A DNA stretch of 64,000 bases from Strongyloides papillosus. Its lineage: Eukaryota; Nematoda; Chromadorea; Rhabditida; Strongyloididae. Location of the stretch: NCBI GenBank assembly GCA_005656395.1, contig SRSI01000023.1, positions 434,001 to 498,000 of the forward strand, written 5' to 3'. Positions 1 to 12,185 of the stretch are shown one piece after another. The notes beneath the pieces were generated by a model, which was not told the origin of the DNA, searched no databases, and worked only from the letters and a program-made list of their open reading frames with translations. Each line of letters opens with the position of its first letter. Position 1 is the first letter of the stretch. The position numbers and the translations under genes are program-made.

Positions 1-939
1 AACTCTTACAGGACAATATTTGTACCATGTATACAAACGTTTATTAAAAATTTTTTTTTGAAGCTATATATCTCAAAATTTAAAGGTGAAACTTCATATG
101 AAACTTACATATTCTGAAAACCCATAATCTCCTCTACAAGAATATATTATATCAAAGTTTCTATACAGTTTTGAGATAATTAAGTTAAAAGTTAATTGCC
201 CATGTTTTTTTTAATGTATTTAAAACCTTTAGAGTTAATTTTATAAAATTCTTTGCATTAAAGAATCGTTTTAACATGAATTACATTTTATACTATATTT
301 TTAAAAACAAAGTTACTGCAAGTACTGTCTATAAATAATTATTTTAGTAAACTATTTAGAGGAATAATTTCGAGAGAAAAACATATTAAAACTTTAAAAC
401 TGATATCTGTATGTTACAATCAGATCAAGCTTTAACTACATCCATTTTTATTATTTTTATACAAAAAAGCACTTTATGCTATGGTTTGAACCCACCTCAA
501 TCATGTTCTACTATACCTCAAACACATATAATAATATTTATATTGTTTATGTAAAAACAGTTTTTTAGCATTTTAAAAAGTTTTTGAATGTTAAAACAAA
601 AATATTCTATCATTTTTATAAAAACAAATGCCAAATTTTTTAAAAATTACCCTAAAATTTTTCGTATAAGACGCTTTTAATTTTTACGAGGTTGGACGAA
701 CACCTTCTCCAATATTCATTTATTGTATGTGATTTACACATAATTATATTATAAAATTGATACAAAAATCAAACTTTCATAAGAGAAAACAAAAAAGAGT
801 ATAAAAATTTTATTTTTTACTACATAGGTGCCTTATACACGGGATGTTAGAATATATAAAAAATCTTCCACTAAAAATTAATCATTAAGGAAACTTTATT
901 ACCTTTAAATTATTGGTATACATAACATAGTCTATAATA
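1..939. other. AT-rich intergenic, no gene seen
   Basis: No open frame with recognisable coding character and no splice-bounded exons were seen. The stretch is A/T homopolymer-rich and ends at the boundary of the first foldback element. Confidence 0.5.
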
Positions 940-2543
940 TACAGGGTGTCTCGTAATTAACTCTCCACCTGCGAACGTTGATAACTTTTTTATATAAAGA
1001 GATAAAAACGTGAAATTTTGAAGATTAATAGAACTAAGAGACAATATCTTTTATCTTTTTTATTTTTAAAAAATTATGGTCCTATGAGGACTTATGGCCA
1101 TTTTAAAAAAATATGTTTTTTTTTTCTTTCTGAGAACGTAACTTTTTTATATGAAGAGATATTGAAATAATTCTTTTACAGATCGAAAGCTCAACTTCTT
1201 TTGTATTAGAATCTTCATTATCATAAATATTGATTTTCATTAATATTGTTTTATTTTTAATTATAACAAAGAACTATAGTTTTGCCAAAATTTCGTAGTT
1301 TTTTCAAAATTAAAGCTCATTGAGAAGATTCTCACAAAAGCTTTATCATTATACTGATAGAGTTAACGAAGCTTTATCAAATGAATATAATTATATTTGT
1401 TAAAGTTAAGATTAAATAAAGTTATGACAGTTCAAAAATAGTCTAATTTTTCATTTTATTTAGTATTTGAAAAAAAGTATGTTATTTTTAAAATTTTCCA
1501 ACACATATAATGATTCTTTATTGAAAGTAGTTGGAATAGTATTTTATTTTTTATTACTAAGTGTTCATATTTCGAACAAAAATTCAATGAGAACAAAATC
1601 GAAAATACAATATTTTTGAAGGATGCATAAAAATGCTCTTATAGGGCAATTATTATGTAAAATAGTATAAAACGCAGATAAATTGTGATAAATGTTTAAA
1701 AAGATGATTTTTTTTCAAAATTTAAGCAATAAAAATTATTAAAAATTTTTTGCACATATGAACAAATAAGCAATATTTTGTAAATTGACATACTTGTTGA
1801 TTAAAATAACGATATTAGGTATCAAATATTTCGAAAAAAAATTGTATTTGTAACTTAAAATTTTTTTTTATTAAAAATACGAAATAAGCGATCTTTGGTA
1901 AATCATGACTTTCGTCAATGGCATTTGATTTTAATGGTGATATACTTATTTGATAGAGCTTCGTTAACTCTATCAGTATAATGATAAAGCTTTTGTGAGA
2001 ATCTTCTAAATGAGCTTTAATTTTGAAAAAACTGCAAAATTTTGGCAAAAATCGTGGTTTTTTTGTTTTAATTAAAAATAAAAAAATGTTAATGAGAATC
2101 ATTATTTATAGCAGTAAGGATTCTAGTACAAAAGAAGTTGAGCTTTCGATCTGTAGAAGAATCATCTCAATATCTCTTCATATAAAATATTTACGTGCTC
2201 AGAAAGAAAAAGAAAACACATTTTTTTAAAATAATCATAAGTGCTTATGGAACCATAATTTTTTAAAAATAAAACAAATAAAAAATATTGTCTCTTAAGT
2301 AAGTGTCTTAAAAAGAAATTTATCATCAAAAGTTAAATTCCTTATAAAAACATAAATTACAATAAATTTGTTAATTTAAATTGTTAATATACTTATACTA
2401 TATTGTGTATTTTTAGATAGTGTAAGGACCAATAAAATTTTACTCTTAGTTCTATTAATCTGCAAAATTTCACGTTTTTATCTCTTTATATAAAAAAGTT
2501 ATCAACTCTCGCAGGTGGAGAGTTAACTATGAGACACCCTGTA
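940..2543. mobile_element. Foldback (long inverted repeat) element, TACAGGGTG ends
   Basis: The two ends are inverted copies: the left end reads TACAGGGTGTCTCGTAATTA inward and the right end is its near-exact reverse complement. The complementarity continues inward. For example the segment around 1330-1380 (GAAGATTCTCACAAAAGC, then TCTATCAG-type sequence) recurs inverted near 1950-2010. The arms are therefore several hundred bases long and the 1.6-kb unit could fold into a hairpin. No transposase frame is present; the small frames inside are arm shadows. The ends sit in a TATA context. This is a non-autonomous DNA element of unknown superfamily, with relatives at 10.1, 48.5 and possibly 61.4 kb. 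Confidence 0.8.
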
Positions 2544-2798
2544 TATTGCAATTTAATTTTATTTAGTACATATACTAGAGAAAATATTATAAACATTATT
2601 TATTTAATAGATATCAGATTTCTATAATGCTGAAAATTCTTCTAATCTGCAGCAAAAATTATACCAATATTTATTTATAATTATATTTATTGTTCTTTAA
2701 TTCTTTTAAAGCTAAATATTTATTTCCTGTGATTTTTTTGATAATTTTAGTATTTAATGAAATTTTGTATTCAAAGTTTTAAAACAAAATATTCAAAA

Positions 2799-3247
2799 AT
2801 GAAAGTTTTTGAAACATTAACAGTATTTATAATTATTTTAATATCTACAAAGTTTGGTTCTTTTGATGGGTACGAATTCAAATATACAGTCACTGTACAA
2901 CCAGCATGTAAATGTCGTAATGTTCATAATGAAGAAGTCTTTGTAAGATTATTAAAAAAACAAAGTGGTAATATTCGTGTTCCTCTAGGAAATAACTTTC
3001 AAAATTGTGACATGAATTGTAATAAAACTTACGAATTTAAAATCAATGGTACAGAAGTTAATGATCTAGAAGGTAAGCGATTATATGAAAAAAATAAATT
3101 ATTTATTTAAAAGATATTTATGTTGAATTCAATCATGTTGGTTGTTACAGTCCTCTTAGCGAAATGCCTGTTAAGGGAGAAAAAGGTTGTAATATCGTAA
3201 ACGATGATGTTTTTCAATTAATGTGTAAAGAATCTTATCCATCATAA
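2799..3247 (+). CDS. Transthyretin-like (TTR-like) secreted protein, two exons
   Basis: Small secreted protein resembling the nematode transthyretin-like family, extracellular beta-sandwich proteins of mostly unknown ligand. Exon 1 runs 2799-3072, a 41-nt intron 3073-3113 (GTAAGC...AAAG), exon 2 3114-3247. The spliced frame gives about 135 residues. The ATG at 2799 is preferred over 2757 because it places a hydrophobic signal peptide (MKVFETLTVFIIILI) at the N-terminus, as in the paralogues at 47.5 and 50.6 kb. The family pattern is visible: a YTVTVQPACKC strand with Cys, a YEFKINGTE strand, and a YVEFNHVGC segment comparable to the family's Y-x-I-x-H-x-C. There are eight or so cysteines, suggesting disulfides. 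The family call is by pattern, not by alignment. Confidence 0.7.
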
Positions 3248-4182
3248 ATTGAAAGAAGTATTTTAACAGAGAAAAAAACAGTTTTAAATAATAAATTATT
3301 TGTCTTAATAAATAATAAACGTGAAAAATTTCAATTTTCAAATTTTTAATAATTATTTAAGATCATAAGATTGCAACATTATTTTGTTAACCCCAAAGAA
3401 GTATAAGTCGAAGAAAGGCCAAGAGAAACATGGGAGCATAACTAGCAAGCACGAAATATAAACTACGTACTTTTAAAAAATTTTGTCAAACACTCTATAT
3501 ATGTCGTAACAAACATCTAGTTTTGTATCATTTTATATATATTATATTTGTTTTAATAAAAGTTTAAGTTGGATCTTAAGTGTTATCATATTTGGGACAC
3601 TTTTAGAGGTTTCCGCGATCAATATAAATACATTTTCATATTCATTTTTCGAAAAATTATAATTAGAATCTTTGGATGACAATAAAATTATTAAAGTTTT
3701 GTTGGTGCCTAGTTTCAATTAAAAGATAGTATTAGAAGGTTTAACACACACAAATCCTCTATATTTATAGAGGAGAGATTTTTGCCTGTAAATTATTTTT
3801 GAATTTCTGGGTTTTTTTTAGTGAAATATATCTAGGAAAACATGGTAAAACAAAATATCAAATATTAGCTCCATACGATATGCCGTTCTTGAGATACATC
3901 GACTTAAAGGTACCAAATTCCAAATTTTGGTACCTCCATATCTCCCTCAAAAATTAATTTTTTTGTTCGAAATTTCGCAATTAGACATCATTTTTAATGC
4001 TTATTACGTATAAACAATAAAATCCAGCAAAAAAAAATTCAATCTCCAGATTTGGGATATCGTCGAAAATGATACTTTTTACCCCAAATTTTACCTCTTT
4101 GGAGCGACATATCTCGCTACAGAAAACGAAATTCAAAACAATTCAAAAATGCTCCCGGGGTAATTAATTTCTCTACATTTTA
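3248..4182. other. Intergenic, no gene; leads into a tandem repeat
   Basis: No coding signal. The downstream half (from about 3850) already contains sequence of the same style as the tandem array that follows, with repeated phrases about GAGATAT and runs of CAAATTTTTGG, so it is probably a diverged extension of that repeat. Confidence 0.4.
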
Positions 4183-5262
4183 AGACTATTTTCAAAGAAA
4201 TCTGACAACTTTGAGAATGAAAAACCTTTGACAAACCTTTTTTTGGGATTTTCTATTTTTGTAAAAATTTCGACTTTGAGACTAAATAGATATATGAAGA
4301 TGTCAAAATATTTATATAGTTTCTTTGGCAAAGTTATTCATAAAATAATTCTCTATCAAATGACGTTAAGCATGATTTGATAGAACCACCCTGTCCCGAG
4401 ATATAGTGATTTAAAAAATCTACCAAATTTTTGGCAAAAAAATTTTTTTTGATTTTGAGGTAGAAAAAAAGTACAAAAATGAAAAGCAATCAAAAAAACA
4501 AAAAAAGTATATCTCGAGAATTTTGTTGTGAACATTTCAAGGGTATTTTCAAAAAAATCGGATAACTTTGAATATGAGAGAACTAAAAAAAACTTTTTTT
4601 GGGAATTTTTTTCTGCGTAAAAATTTTGACTTTGAGACTAAATAAATATATGAAGATGTCAAAATATTTATATAGTTTCTTTGGCAAAGTTATTCATAAA
4701 ATAATTCTCTATCAAATGACGTTAAGCATGATTTGATAGAACCACCCTGTCCCGAGATATAGTGATTTAAAAAATCTACCAAATTTTTGGCAAAAAAATT
4801 TTTTTTGATTTTGAGGTAGAAAAAAAGTACAAAAATGAAAAGCAATCAAAAAAACAAAAAAAGTATATCTGGAGAATTTTGTTGTGAACATTTCAAGGGT
4901 ATTTTCAAAAAAATCGGATAACTTTGAATATGAGAGAACTAAAAAAAACTTTTTTTGGGAATTTTTTTCTTCGTAAAAATTTTGACTTTGAGACTAAATA
5001 AATATATGAATATGTCAAAATATTTATACAGTATCTTTGGCAAAATTATTCAAAAAACAATTCTCTATCAAACGACGTTAAGCATGATTTGATAGAACCA
5101 CTCTGTCCCGAGATATAGTGATTTAAAAAATTTACCAAATTTTTGCCAAAAAATTTTTTTTTGAATTTGAGGTAAAAAAAAGTACAAAAATGAAAAGCAA
5201 TCGAAAAAACAAAAAAAGTATATCTCGAGAATTTTGTTGTGAACATTTTAAGATCATAAGCA
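4183..5262. repeat. Tandem repeat, three units of about 356 bp
   Basis: The phrase GACTTTGAGACTAAAT occurs at about 4272, 4629 and 4984, giving periods of 357 and 355 bp. Units 2 and 3 are nearly identical over their length, including GATAGAACCACCCTGTCCCG and AAAGCAATCAAAAAAACAAA; the first unit is more diverged at its start. The small frames in both directions across 5.0-5.45 kb are shadows of this repeat. This is satellite-like and non-coding. Confidence 0.85.
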
Positions 5263-7456
5263 GCAATATATGTTATACTGTTCTTGAGATATCTGGGGAA
5301 ATGCTGAAGCATGTTTCCAAAAAAATGTTTAAAAATTCTCTAAAAGTCGTATTTTTTCTAACTTTTATACGACTTAAACATCTATTTTCTATATTATTAT
5401 GCAATTTAATTTTAAAAATAAGTTTTAGTGATTATTTGATGCCATTTTAATGTAAAAAAGTCGGAACAGTAACATAACAAATGATGGTCAATATTTTCAT
5501 TTTAAATTAAGAAACAATTTTATACTTTATCTATGATGTCTTATGCATCAAGCATAATGACAAATCAAACAAATTTAGACATTTCAAAAAATTTTGGCGG
5601 CGCAAAAGCTGTATTTTTATAATAAATGTCATATTTAATAATATAAACGGGGATGAATTCCTGCGATCTAGAAAAATATAGCAAATCATCAAACGGTAAA
5701 TGTATTTTTATATATAAATATACACATGCCCTTTAATGACCCTACTTGAGTACTTAATGAAGAAGATGTGACGCGTCAAAAAATTACGCTATAAATAAAT
5801 TTTTTATAACGCAAAGATACATTTTTGAAATGATTCATGATAAAAATGTTTTACACAAGTCTTAAAACAACACGCAAAATTTTTTTGAAATGAATAAACT
5901 GAAGATAATCTTGAGAATCTCGACATTTGTAGCGCATAACCTTCCCACCCCTCTGACCCTTTAAACATTTCAAAGGTATAAACAACTACTCTCATTGTCA
6001 TTTGTAATTAGTTAAACATATTATTTATAATATTTACTGATAATTGCAAAAAAGCTAATAAATTAAGTGAAATATTTAGTTTATATTTTATCTTTATTGT
6101 GGAATATTGTAGATTGTTACATTGTTTTTCATCTTAGCTATTGTGAATCAAGCGTAAAGCTTGATATTTTAGTTTTTCATCATCTAAATGTAACGATTTT
6201 TAGGGTATAAATACCCACAAAATTTTTATATTGTAATCTTTTTATTTTTCTTTTCTCCACATCGTGTTTGTCTAATAAAATATTATTCTAACCTATCTAG
6301 ACATTCCAATTAGAGAGTAGGGCTCCAGAACTTACATTTTTTCTATTAAAATTTTTATTTTGATAATCAACAAAACAAAAAAGAATTAAAACAAATTAAC
6401 GCATAAAACTAAATTTTTTAAAATCTTTCTTTTTTTTAACCACGCACAAAAAATTAAGATTAAAAAAATCACAAAAATTAGATATCAAATGATATATGAT
6501 AAAGTGTAAAGCCTAAAAGCAAAATGTTTGAGTAGATTAAGAGAAGCGTCATGTAAAAAAAAGATCAACGAAAATAACATTCAAAATTAGCTTTATACAT
6601 CTGTCAGGTAAAAGTAAATTTTTTTTAATTAAGCAACTATATCTATATTTTATAAATTTAAAAAAAGAATAAATGAAGGATAGAGATATATTTTATGTAA
6701 AAAATCCCGGCCCTGCGGGCAAGTAACGACGAGCGAAGCGAGGTCGTTACTTGTTAATATTTTATTACAATAGACTTTTACAACACAAAAGACAAGCGAT
6801 AAAAATGGCCACCTAATGGCAATTTGTTAATTTTAAGATTCTTGGGAACTTACTTTTAGCTAAACAAATTACAATCTATACAATAATAAACAATATAATT
6901 AGAATCCTCTACGTCCCCTTGAATCATACACTAAAATAAAAGTAAATAGGTTAGTACAATACTTAACACAATATAAAAAAACAGTAATATAATGTTTTTA
7001 CAAAATGATACATATTTTGAAATCATTTGTTTATATATTTAACTGTAAAGGATATTTTCTTTACAGAATCACACAAAGCCAAATGAGAAGAAGAGTTAGG
7101 ATTATTTCTTTTTTACTCAACGATTTTTGATGAAATATTTTTCTTAATTAAAGTAAAATTTAAATCTTTATTTTTCCACTCTTAAAATACGCAATTTTGA
7201 ATATTTATATTAACACGACGAAAAATGATGTTTTTTTCTCTGTTTAATACATTTCCCGGTTTTACAAATTTTGTTTTTTCCAGACTATGTGAAGGTATTT
7301 CACAGATAAGTTTCGTGCAGAAACTAAATGCTGTATAGACTAGGTCTTTACAAAACATTTTTACATAATAAAGTCTATATATATTTTAATATTGTATTTT
7401 TACTATTTTCTATGTGTTTATAGATGTAGTAATAAAACCTATATATAATTTATATA
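5263..7456. other. Intergenic, no gene seen
   Basis: No supported coding sequence. The only compact feature is a GC-rich hairpin at 6720-6753. The 65-codon minus frame at 5804-6001 has no domain, signal or splice context. Confidence 0.4.
6720..6753. repeat. Perfect 11-bp GC-rich hairpin
   Basis: CAAGTAACGAC (6720-6730) and its exact reverse complement GTCGTTACTTG (6743-6753) flank a 12-base loop, GAGCGAAGCGAG. It is preceded by CCCGGCCCTGCGGGC, another small GC-rich inverted repeat. It stands out in an otherwise roughly 80% AT landscape. Its function is unknown; it could be a transposon end or a structured RNA element. Confidence 0.6.
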
Positions 7457-8741
7457 TTAGGTTGTCCGGAATGAAATGAGCTTTTTTTACCCTAATTTTT
7501 AAATACACGTAACTTTTTTAAAAATAAATATTTTTATTCAAAATAAGAACCATTACAATTTACACATTGTTGCCAACGAGATACGAGCTTATTGATTCCA
7601 TTTACATAGAAATCCGGACTTTTAGATTCAATGAAAGCTTCGAAGGCAGTTTTTATGTCTTCATCGTTCCTGAAGACTTTCTCCGTTAAGAAGTTGTTGA
7701 GATGTTTGAAAAAGTGGTAGTATGTTGAAGAAAGGTCAGGTGAATATGGTAGGTGAGGCAGAGTTTCATATCCTAATTCGCAAAATTTTTGGAGAGTCAT
7801 TTTTGAAACGTGTGGTTTTGCATTATCGTGAAGAAGAATAAGCCCTTTTCTATTGACTACAGCGGGTCTTTTTTGAAACAATTTCTGGTGCATTTTTTCA
7901 ATAAGTTGACAGTAGGATACTGAAACAATAGTTTCACCAGATTTCAAGAACTCATAGTGAATAATTCCTGCAGCAGACCACCAAACAGATACCATAAGCT
8001 TCTTTGGGATAATTTGGGTTTCGGGAACTGTTTTGGTGCTTCATCCTTGTTCAATCATTGCCCAGATCTTTTACGATTGTCGTAGAGAATCCATTTTTCA
8101 TCACAAGTAATAAGACGATCAAAAAATGGGTCATTTTTGTTCCTCAAAATGAGGGAAGAACAAACTTCATAACGACGTAATTTTTGATAGTCGTTTAGTT
8201 CGTGAGGTACCCATTTGTCGAGCTTTTTCGTCTTTCCTATCTTCTTTAAATGATCAGAAACAGTTGTTTTCGATACATTTAACTCCTCTGCAAGTTCTCT
8301 AACGGTTGCGCGTGGATTGGTTTCAACAGCTTTCCGTAATTCATCATTATCAAGAACAGTTTCAGGTCTTCCACGCTCTTCGTTCTTAAGGTCCTCACTG
8401 CCTTCTCTGAACTTTTTAAACCATTTCTTTACAGTACAATGAGAAACAAGATCTTCGCCGAAAGTTTCATTAATTTCTTGAGTTGTTTTTGCGGCATTAG
8501 TACCGCGCTTGAATTCGTATAGCATAATAGCACGAATATCACGTTTTGACAGCATCGTTTGTTTTCAAAATAAGATGATGGTAAACAGAGCTCATGGCAA
8601 TGATATATATATCATCGTGTAGAGAAGATTTAGAAGAATCTAACAGTTTGTTTTTTATACCAAAACATAGCCAAACGTTTGAGAAAACGCACGTCAAACA
8701 ACGCGCATCAAAAAAAGCTCATTTCATTCCAGACAACCTAA
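7457..8741 (-). mobile_element. mariner transposon (Hsmar1/cecropia-like), complete ends
   Basis: Terminal inverted repeats of about 25 bp, TTAGGTTGTCCGGAATGAAA at the left and its complement with one mismatch at the right (CCAGACAACCTAA), are flanked by TA on both sides (7455-7456 and 8742-8743). TA is the target duplication expected for Tc1/mariner. Length is 1285 bp, normal for mariner. The transposase is on the minus strand and is broken (separate entry), so this copy cannot supply its own enzyme. Confidence 0.93.
7534..8555 (-). pseudogene. mariner transposase pseudogene
   Basis: A full-length transposase of roughly 340 residues on the minus strand, in two frames. The N-terminal half (8055-8555) carries the paired helix-turn-helix DNA-binding region and the first catalytic aspartate in TCDEKWILYDN. 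The C-terminal half (7534-7995) carries LLHDNAKPHV (second aspartate) and ends with SRWQQCVNCNGSYF. The two are separated by a TGA where the family has Trp (after RKRSGQ) and by a one-base loss (CAAAGAAG) that shifts the frame before MVSVWW. The third catalytic Asp of the D,D34D triad, 34 residues after the second, is Tyr here (SSTYYHFF instead of the usual TDYH). The copy is therefore dead three times over. The resemblance to the Hsmar1-type subfamily is from pattern recall. Confidence 0.92.
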
Positions 8742-8911
8742 TAATTAAAATAATAATACTAAATACAAAGAAATACAATCCAAAATATAATAATTATTGT
8801 ATATAAAAGCATGTGATAAATAAAAAAATTAAGAATTTCAATAAAAGATATACACGATAAAAAATAAATAATAAAACAATATATGTATATATATATATAT
8901 TTCTAAAGAAA

Positions 8912-9407
8912 TTAATCAAGTAGTTGGGAGGCTAACTTGTTTAGTAACTTCCCCATATGATTTTTGCCTTCAATATGGCCATCTTTTATATTGATCCTAC
9001 CACCCGAATACATATCTCCAGAGTTTTCTAAGAAAACTCTTCTTTTTGAGGTGGTAGAGTCAATATAAAATTCTTTTAAAATTGATTTAAGAGGTTGAGT
9101 TTGAAATTTCAATCTTAATCCCTCAAATAATATGATAAATTTAATATCATTTCATTTATTTCATTAAAATTTTTTACAAGTCTTCCAAGCCTTTTAATTT
9201 GAACTGGTTTTCTGGCTTGCATTATTTTAGCCGCGGTCTCCAAGTCTCCGAAATGTAAAGCTTTTTTGTGTTAAAAGTACTGCTCTACTGACAAATATTC
9301 TATTTCATTATTATAAATGAATGAAGTAGTGTAAAATTTCAAGAGTGGACTCTTCTCTCCTCCGAATACTACAATATTTCCTTCAGTTTTTGTATTTGGA
9401 TAGTTTC
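8912..9407 (-). pseudogene. NADAR-domain (YbiA-like) gene remnant
   Basis: The minus strand encodes a NADAR-like domain, a family of N-glycosidases acting on riboflavin intermediates or ADP-ribosyl adducts. In order it has VVFGGEKSPLLKFY, then IEYLSVEQYF, then LHFGDLETAAKIM, then IKRLGRLVKNFNEINEM, then EGLRLKFQTQPL and finally EGKNHMGKLLNKLASQ. These match the family's order of motifs (GG..SPLSNFY, .SVEQYYQ..KA, GR.VKNF, GL.aKF, G.N.LGklLm). The exon starts after a splice-acceptor-like TTTTTAAG. The reading is broken by TAA at 9271-9273 (QYF-stop-HKKAL, where the family has Gln, so CAA to TAA is likely) and by a frameshift near 9120-9140. Nothing upstream could be assigned as a first exon. 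NADAR genes are patchy in animals, so horizontal origin is possible. Confidence 0.7.
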
Positions 9408-10113
9408 CTTAAAAATAAGATTTAGAAAATAATAAAAAAAAACATACGTATCATAATTTATTTAATGTAACTTAAAATTATAATTTAATAAAATTTAAAA
9501 TTTTTTCTTCCTCTCGAAAATAATCTGATAAATTTAAATAAATTTTTTTCTTCTCACTTAATAGATGATAAAATCAATTTGTAAAAATTAATTAACCTGG
9601 AAATAATAAAAAGCTACTATTAGAAAAATAAAATAAAAATTAAAACTAAGGTAACACGAAATAAAAATGAATTACTGAACAACGACATACTTGTTACAAT
9701 CAAAATGGAATATTCTTTTGCAAATTTTGTACCTTCTTATTGTATCAATATTATTCTAATGTATCTTTCCTCTCTTTACATGTATATGTCAAATAAATTT
9801 TAAACTATTAACTTATGATATCATTTCTAAACTATTTCATTTTCTTTATTCTTTAATCTCAAGAGAGACATGCTATTATCACTCTATGTTATAACAAAAA
9901 AAAACAATTTTTGTTATTAAGAAAATTAATTAGAAAATTACCGAATATTAGAAGTTTTATTTAAATTCCGTTAAATTCAAGAAAAAATTTTATTAAACCA
10001 TAAAAAGATCATAATGTTGACAAAATATCAGAAAAATTGCAGTTTAGATGAAAGATCAAAAAGAAATATAATGTAGACAAAAACATCAAAAAAAACTGTG
10101 ACTCATAATGATA
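9408..10113. other. Intergenic, no gene seen
   Basis: AT-rich sequence between the NADAR remnant and the second foldback element. Any 5' exons of the NADAR gene would lie here, but none could be identified. Confidence 0.4.
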
Positions 10114-11573
10114 TACAGGGTGGGCCAAAAGTAGCTCCCCAGGTATTCGCATATATAACTTCTTTTGTAGACTAGCTACAAAGATGGTATTATAGTCATT
10201 TTGTAGCCCTTGATCTTGCATAAATTATATTTTGATTTCATAACAAAATTTGGATTCAAAACAGAGTTATGAGTGTTCAAAATTAAAAGTTATTTCTGGC
10301 GTATTTGGATATGTAATTTTTTTTTATGAAAAGATATTTTAATGCTTGTTGCTGAATATTAAAGCCCAACTTCTTTTGCACTTAGTTATACAATCTCATA
10401 GATATTGTATTCCAGCAAGTATGTTTAATTTTTTGTTAAAGAAAAAAAAACTACAATTTTTGTCAAAATTTTGTTGTTTTTTTAAAATTAAAGAACGATG
10501 AGATAAATTTTAAAAATGTTTTATTAACATTCTTACAGAGTAAACAAAGCTCTATCGAATGAGTATATGACTATTCATAGCGATTGAGTTTGAAAGAAGT
10601 TGTGATTTGTCAAAGACGACTCTTTGACACTTTCATTAAAAAATTAAAATACAAATATTCCTTTTCCCGATCTTTATGGTATCTTAATAGAAATAATAAC
10701 ATTACTTATACATATTAGTTAACAGATTATTACTTATTTGTTCATACATCGTCTAAAAATCTGAAATATTCTTTATCCTTTAAATTTAAAAAAGAAATTT
10801 TTTTTCAATATTTTTACATCATTTGCTATAATTTTATACCATTTTGTATAGTTATTACTCTGTAAGAACAATTATAATGTGTTTTTTTAATTTTTAGTAT
10901 ATCCACTCATAATCTCATACCCTGTATTTTTAAAATATGAGCGAGCTTTTATCAAATAAGGGCAATATTTTTAATACTTTTGAAAATAAAACATAATCCG
11001 TGCCCGAAAATTTGGAAAAGATTAACATATTTTCTTTTTTTATAGAATTATTGTAAAAAATGGTTAATTTTTGACTATTTATAACTTTCTTCAAACTCTA
11101 TCAAATTTAGTGGTACTATACTGATTTGATAGAGCTACGCTTACTCTATTGTATTATTGATAAAACTATTTTAAAAATTTTTCCTGGTTGAAATTATATT
11201 ATTGAAAAACATCAAAATTTTGAAAAAAAATAAAAATTTTTGACATTTATTTAAAAATAAAACATAGTTACTGAACTTAATTTTGCATGACATTGTGGGA
11301 TTTAGTAAAAAATACTTTGTACTTTCAGAATCTGCAACAATTATAAAAAAATCTTTTCAAATAAAAAAGTTACATTTACTGGAAGTCGAAAAATGCATCC
11401 AAATTGTGAGAGTCTATAACTCCGACCAGAATCTACATTTCGTTGTGAAATCTATAGATTTAGCATTTAATGTATCTCAGCTACAAAATGAGTATAATAC
11501 CATATTTGTAGCTTATTCACGAGCAGAGATACATGTGCAAATGTCTGGAAAGTCTTATGTGGGCCACCCTGTA
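10114..11573. mobile_element. Foldback element, TACAGGGTGGGCC ends
   Basis: The left end reads TACAGGGTGGGCCAAAAGTA inward; the right end GTGGGCCACCCTGTA is its inverted counterpart. The arms match over long distances in inverted orientation: ATAACT/GAGTTAT and CTACAAAGATGGTATTATA versus TATAATACCATATTTGTAG. The internal motif near 10540 (AAGCTCTATCGAATGAGTAT) matches the first foldback element at 1362-1385, so the two are members of one family with diverged tips. No coding frame of its own; the 104- and 70-codon frames are arm shadows. Confidence 0.75.
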
Positions 11574-12131
11574 TATAGTTTTGTGAAAAAACATTAAAAT
11601 TTATACAGTAACTTAATTTTTTGCGTCGTTCAAAACATTTTTCTGTCACCTAATAATTTTTAAATGTAAATGAAATTTTGATTTTTTAATAGATAGGGCA
11701 ATTTTTATACTTAAGCTTGATTTTTTGAAACTTATTCTTTTTCTTTTGTTTAATCTATTTTGAATTCTAAAGTAAATATAAAATTAACTATAAAAGAATA
11801 TTATATTAAAAATTTAAAATTATGTTTTAATAAAGGTCTTATATATCTTGTTTGAATGGAATAAATAAAAAATGTATAAGATTAATATTTGAAACAACAA
11901 AAGTAGGTGAAAAAAATTATAGGTAGGTAAAAGATATAGATGATCATTATCTACAAAAAAAATTAATAACAGACTCCTACGCTTTATAAAAATCAAAATA
12001 TTTTTATTAAAAAGCATAATTTTACTGAAAACGTTAATAAAAATATAAAAAGTAAATAGAAATTTACTTTAAAAGAAACAAAAAGTGAGACAGGTGTAAA
12101 AAAATAAGCCATTATTTTTAATTTAATTGTC
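11574..12131. other. Intergenic, upstream of the 12.2-kb gene
   Basis: No gene seen. It ends with a TATA-type promoter element for the gene at 12186. Confidence 0.4.
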
Positions 12132-12140
12132 TATAAAAGG
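12132..12140 (+). promoter_or_regulatory. TATA box, TATAAAAGG
   Basis: TATAAAAGG lies 46 bases before the ATG at 12186. The same nonamer occurs 31 bases before the micro-exon gene's start at 43279 (43240-43248), and TATAAAAGAAAG precedes its minus-strand paralogue, which suggests a shared core promoter style among these secreted-protein genes. Confidence 0.5.
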
Positions 12141-12185
12141 AAAAATTTTCAGAAACTTTATACAATTGAAAAAAGTTTTTCTCAA

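Noticed and set aside
5804..6001. 65-codon minus frame
   Set aside because: No signal peptide, domain, splice context or paralogue.
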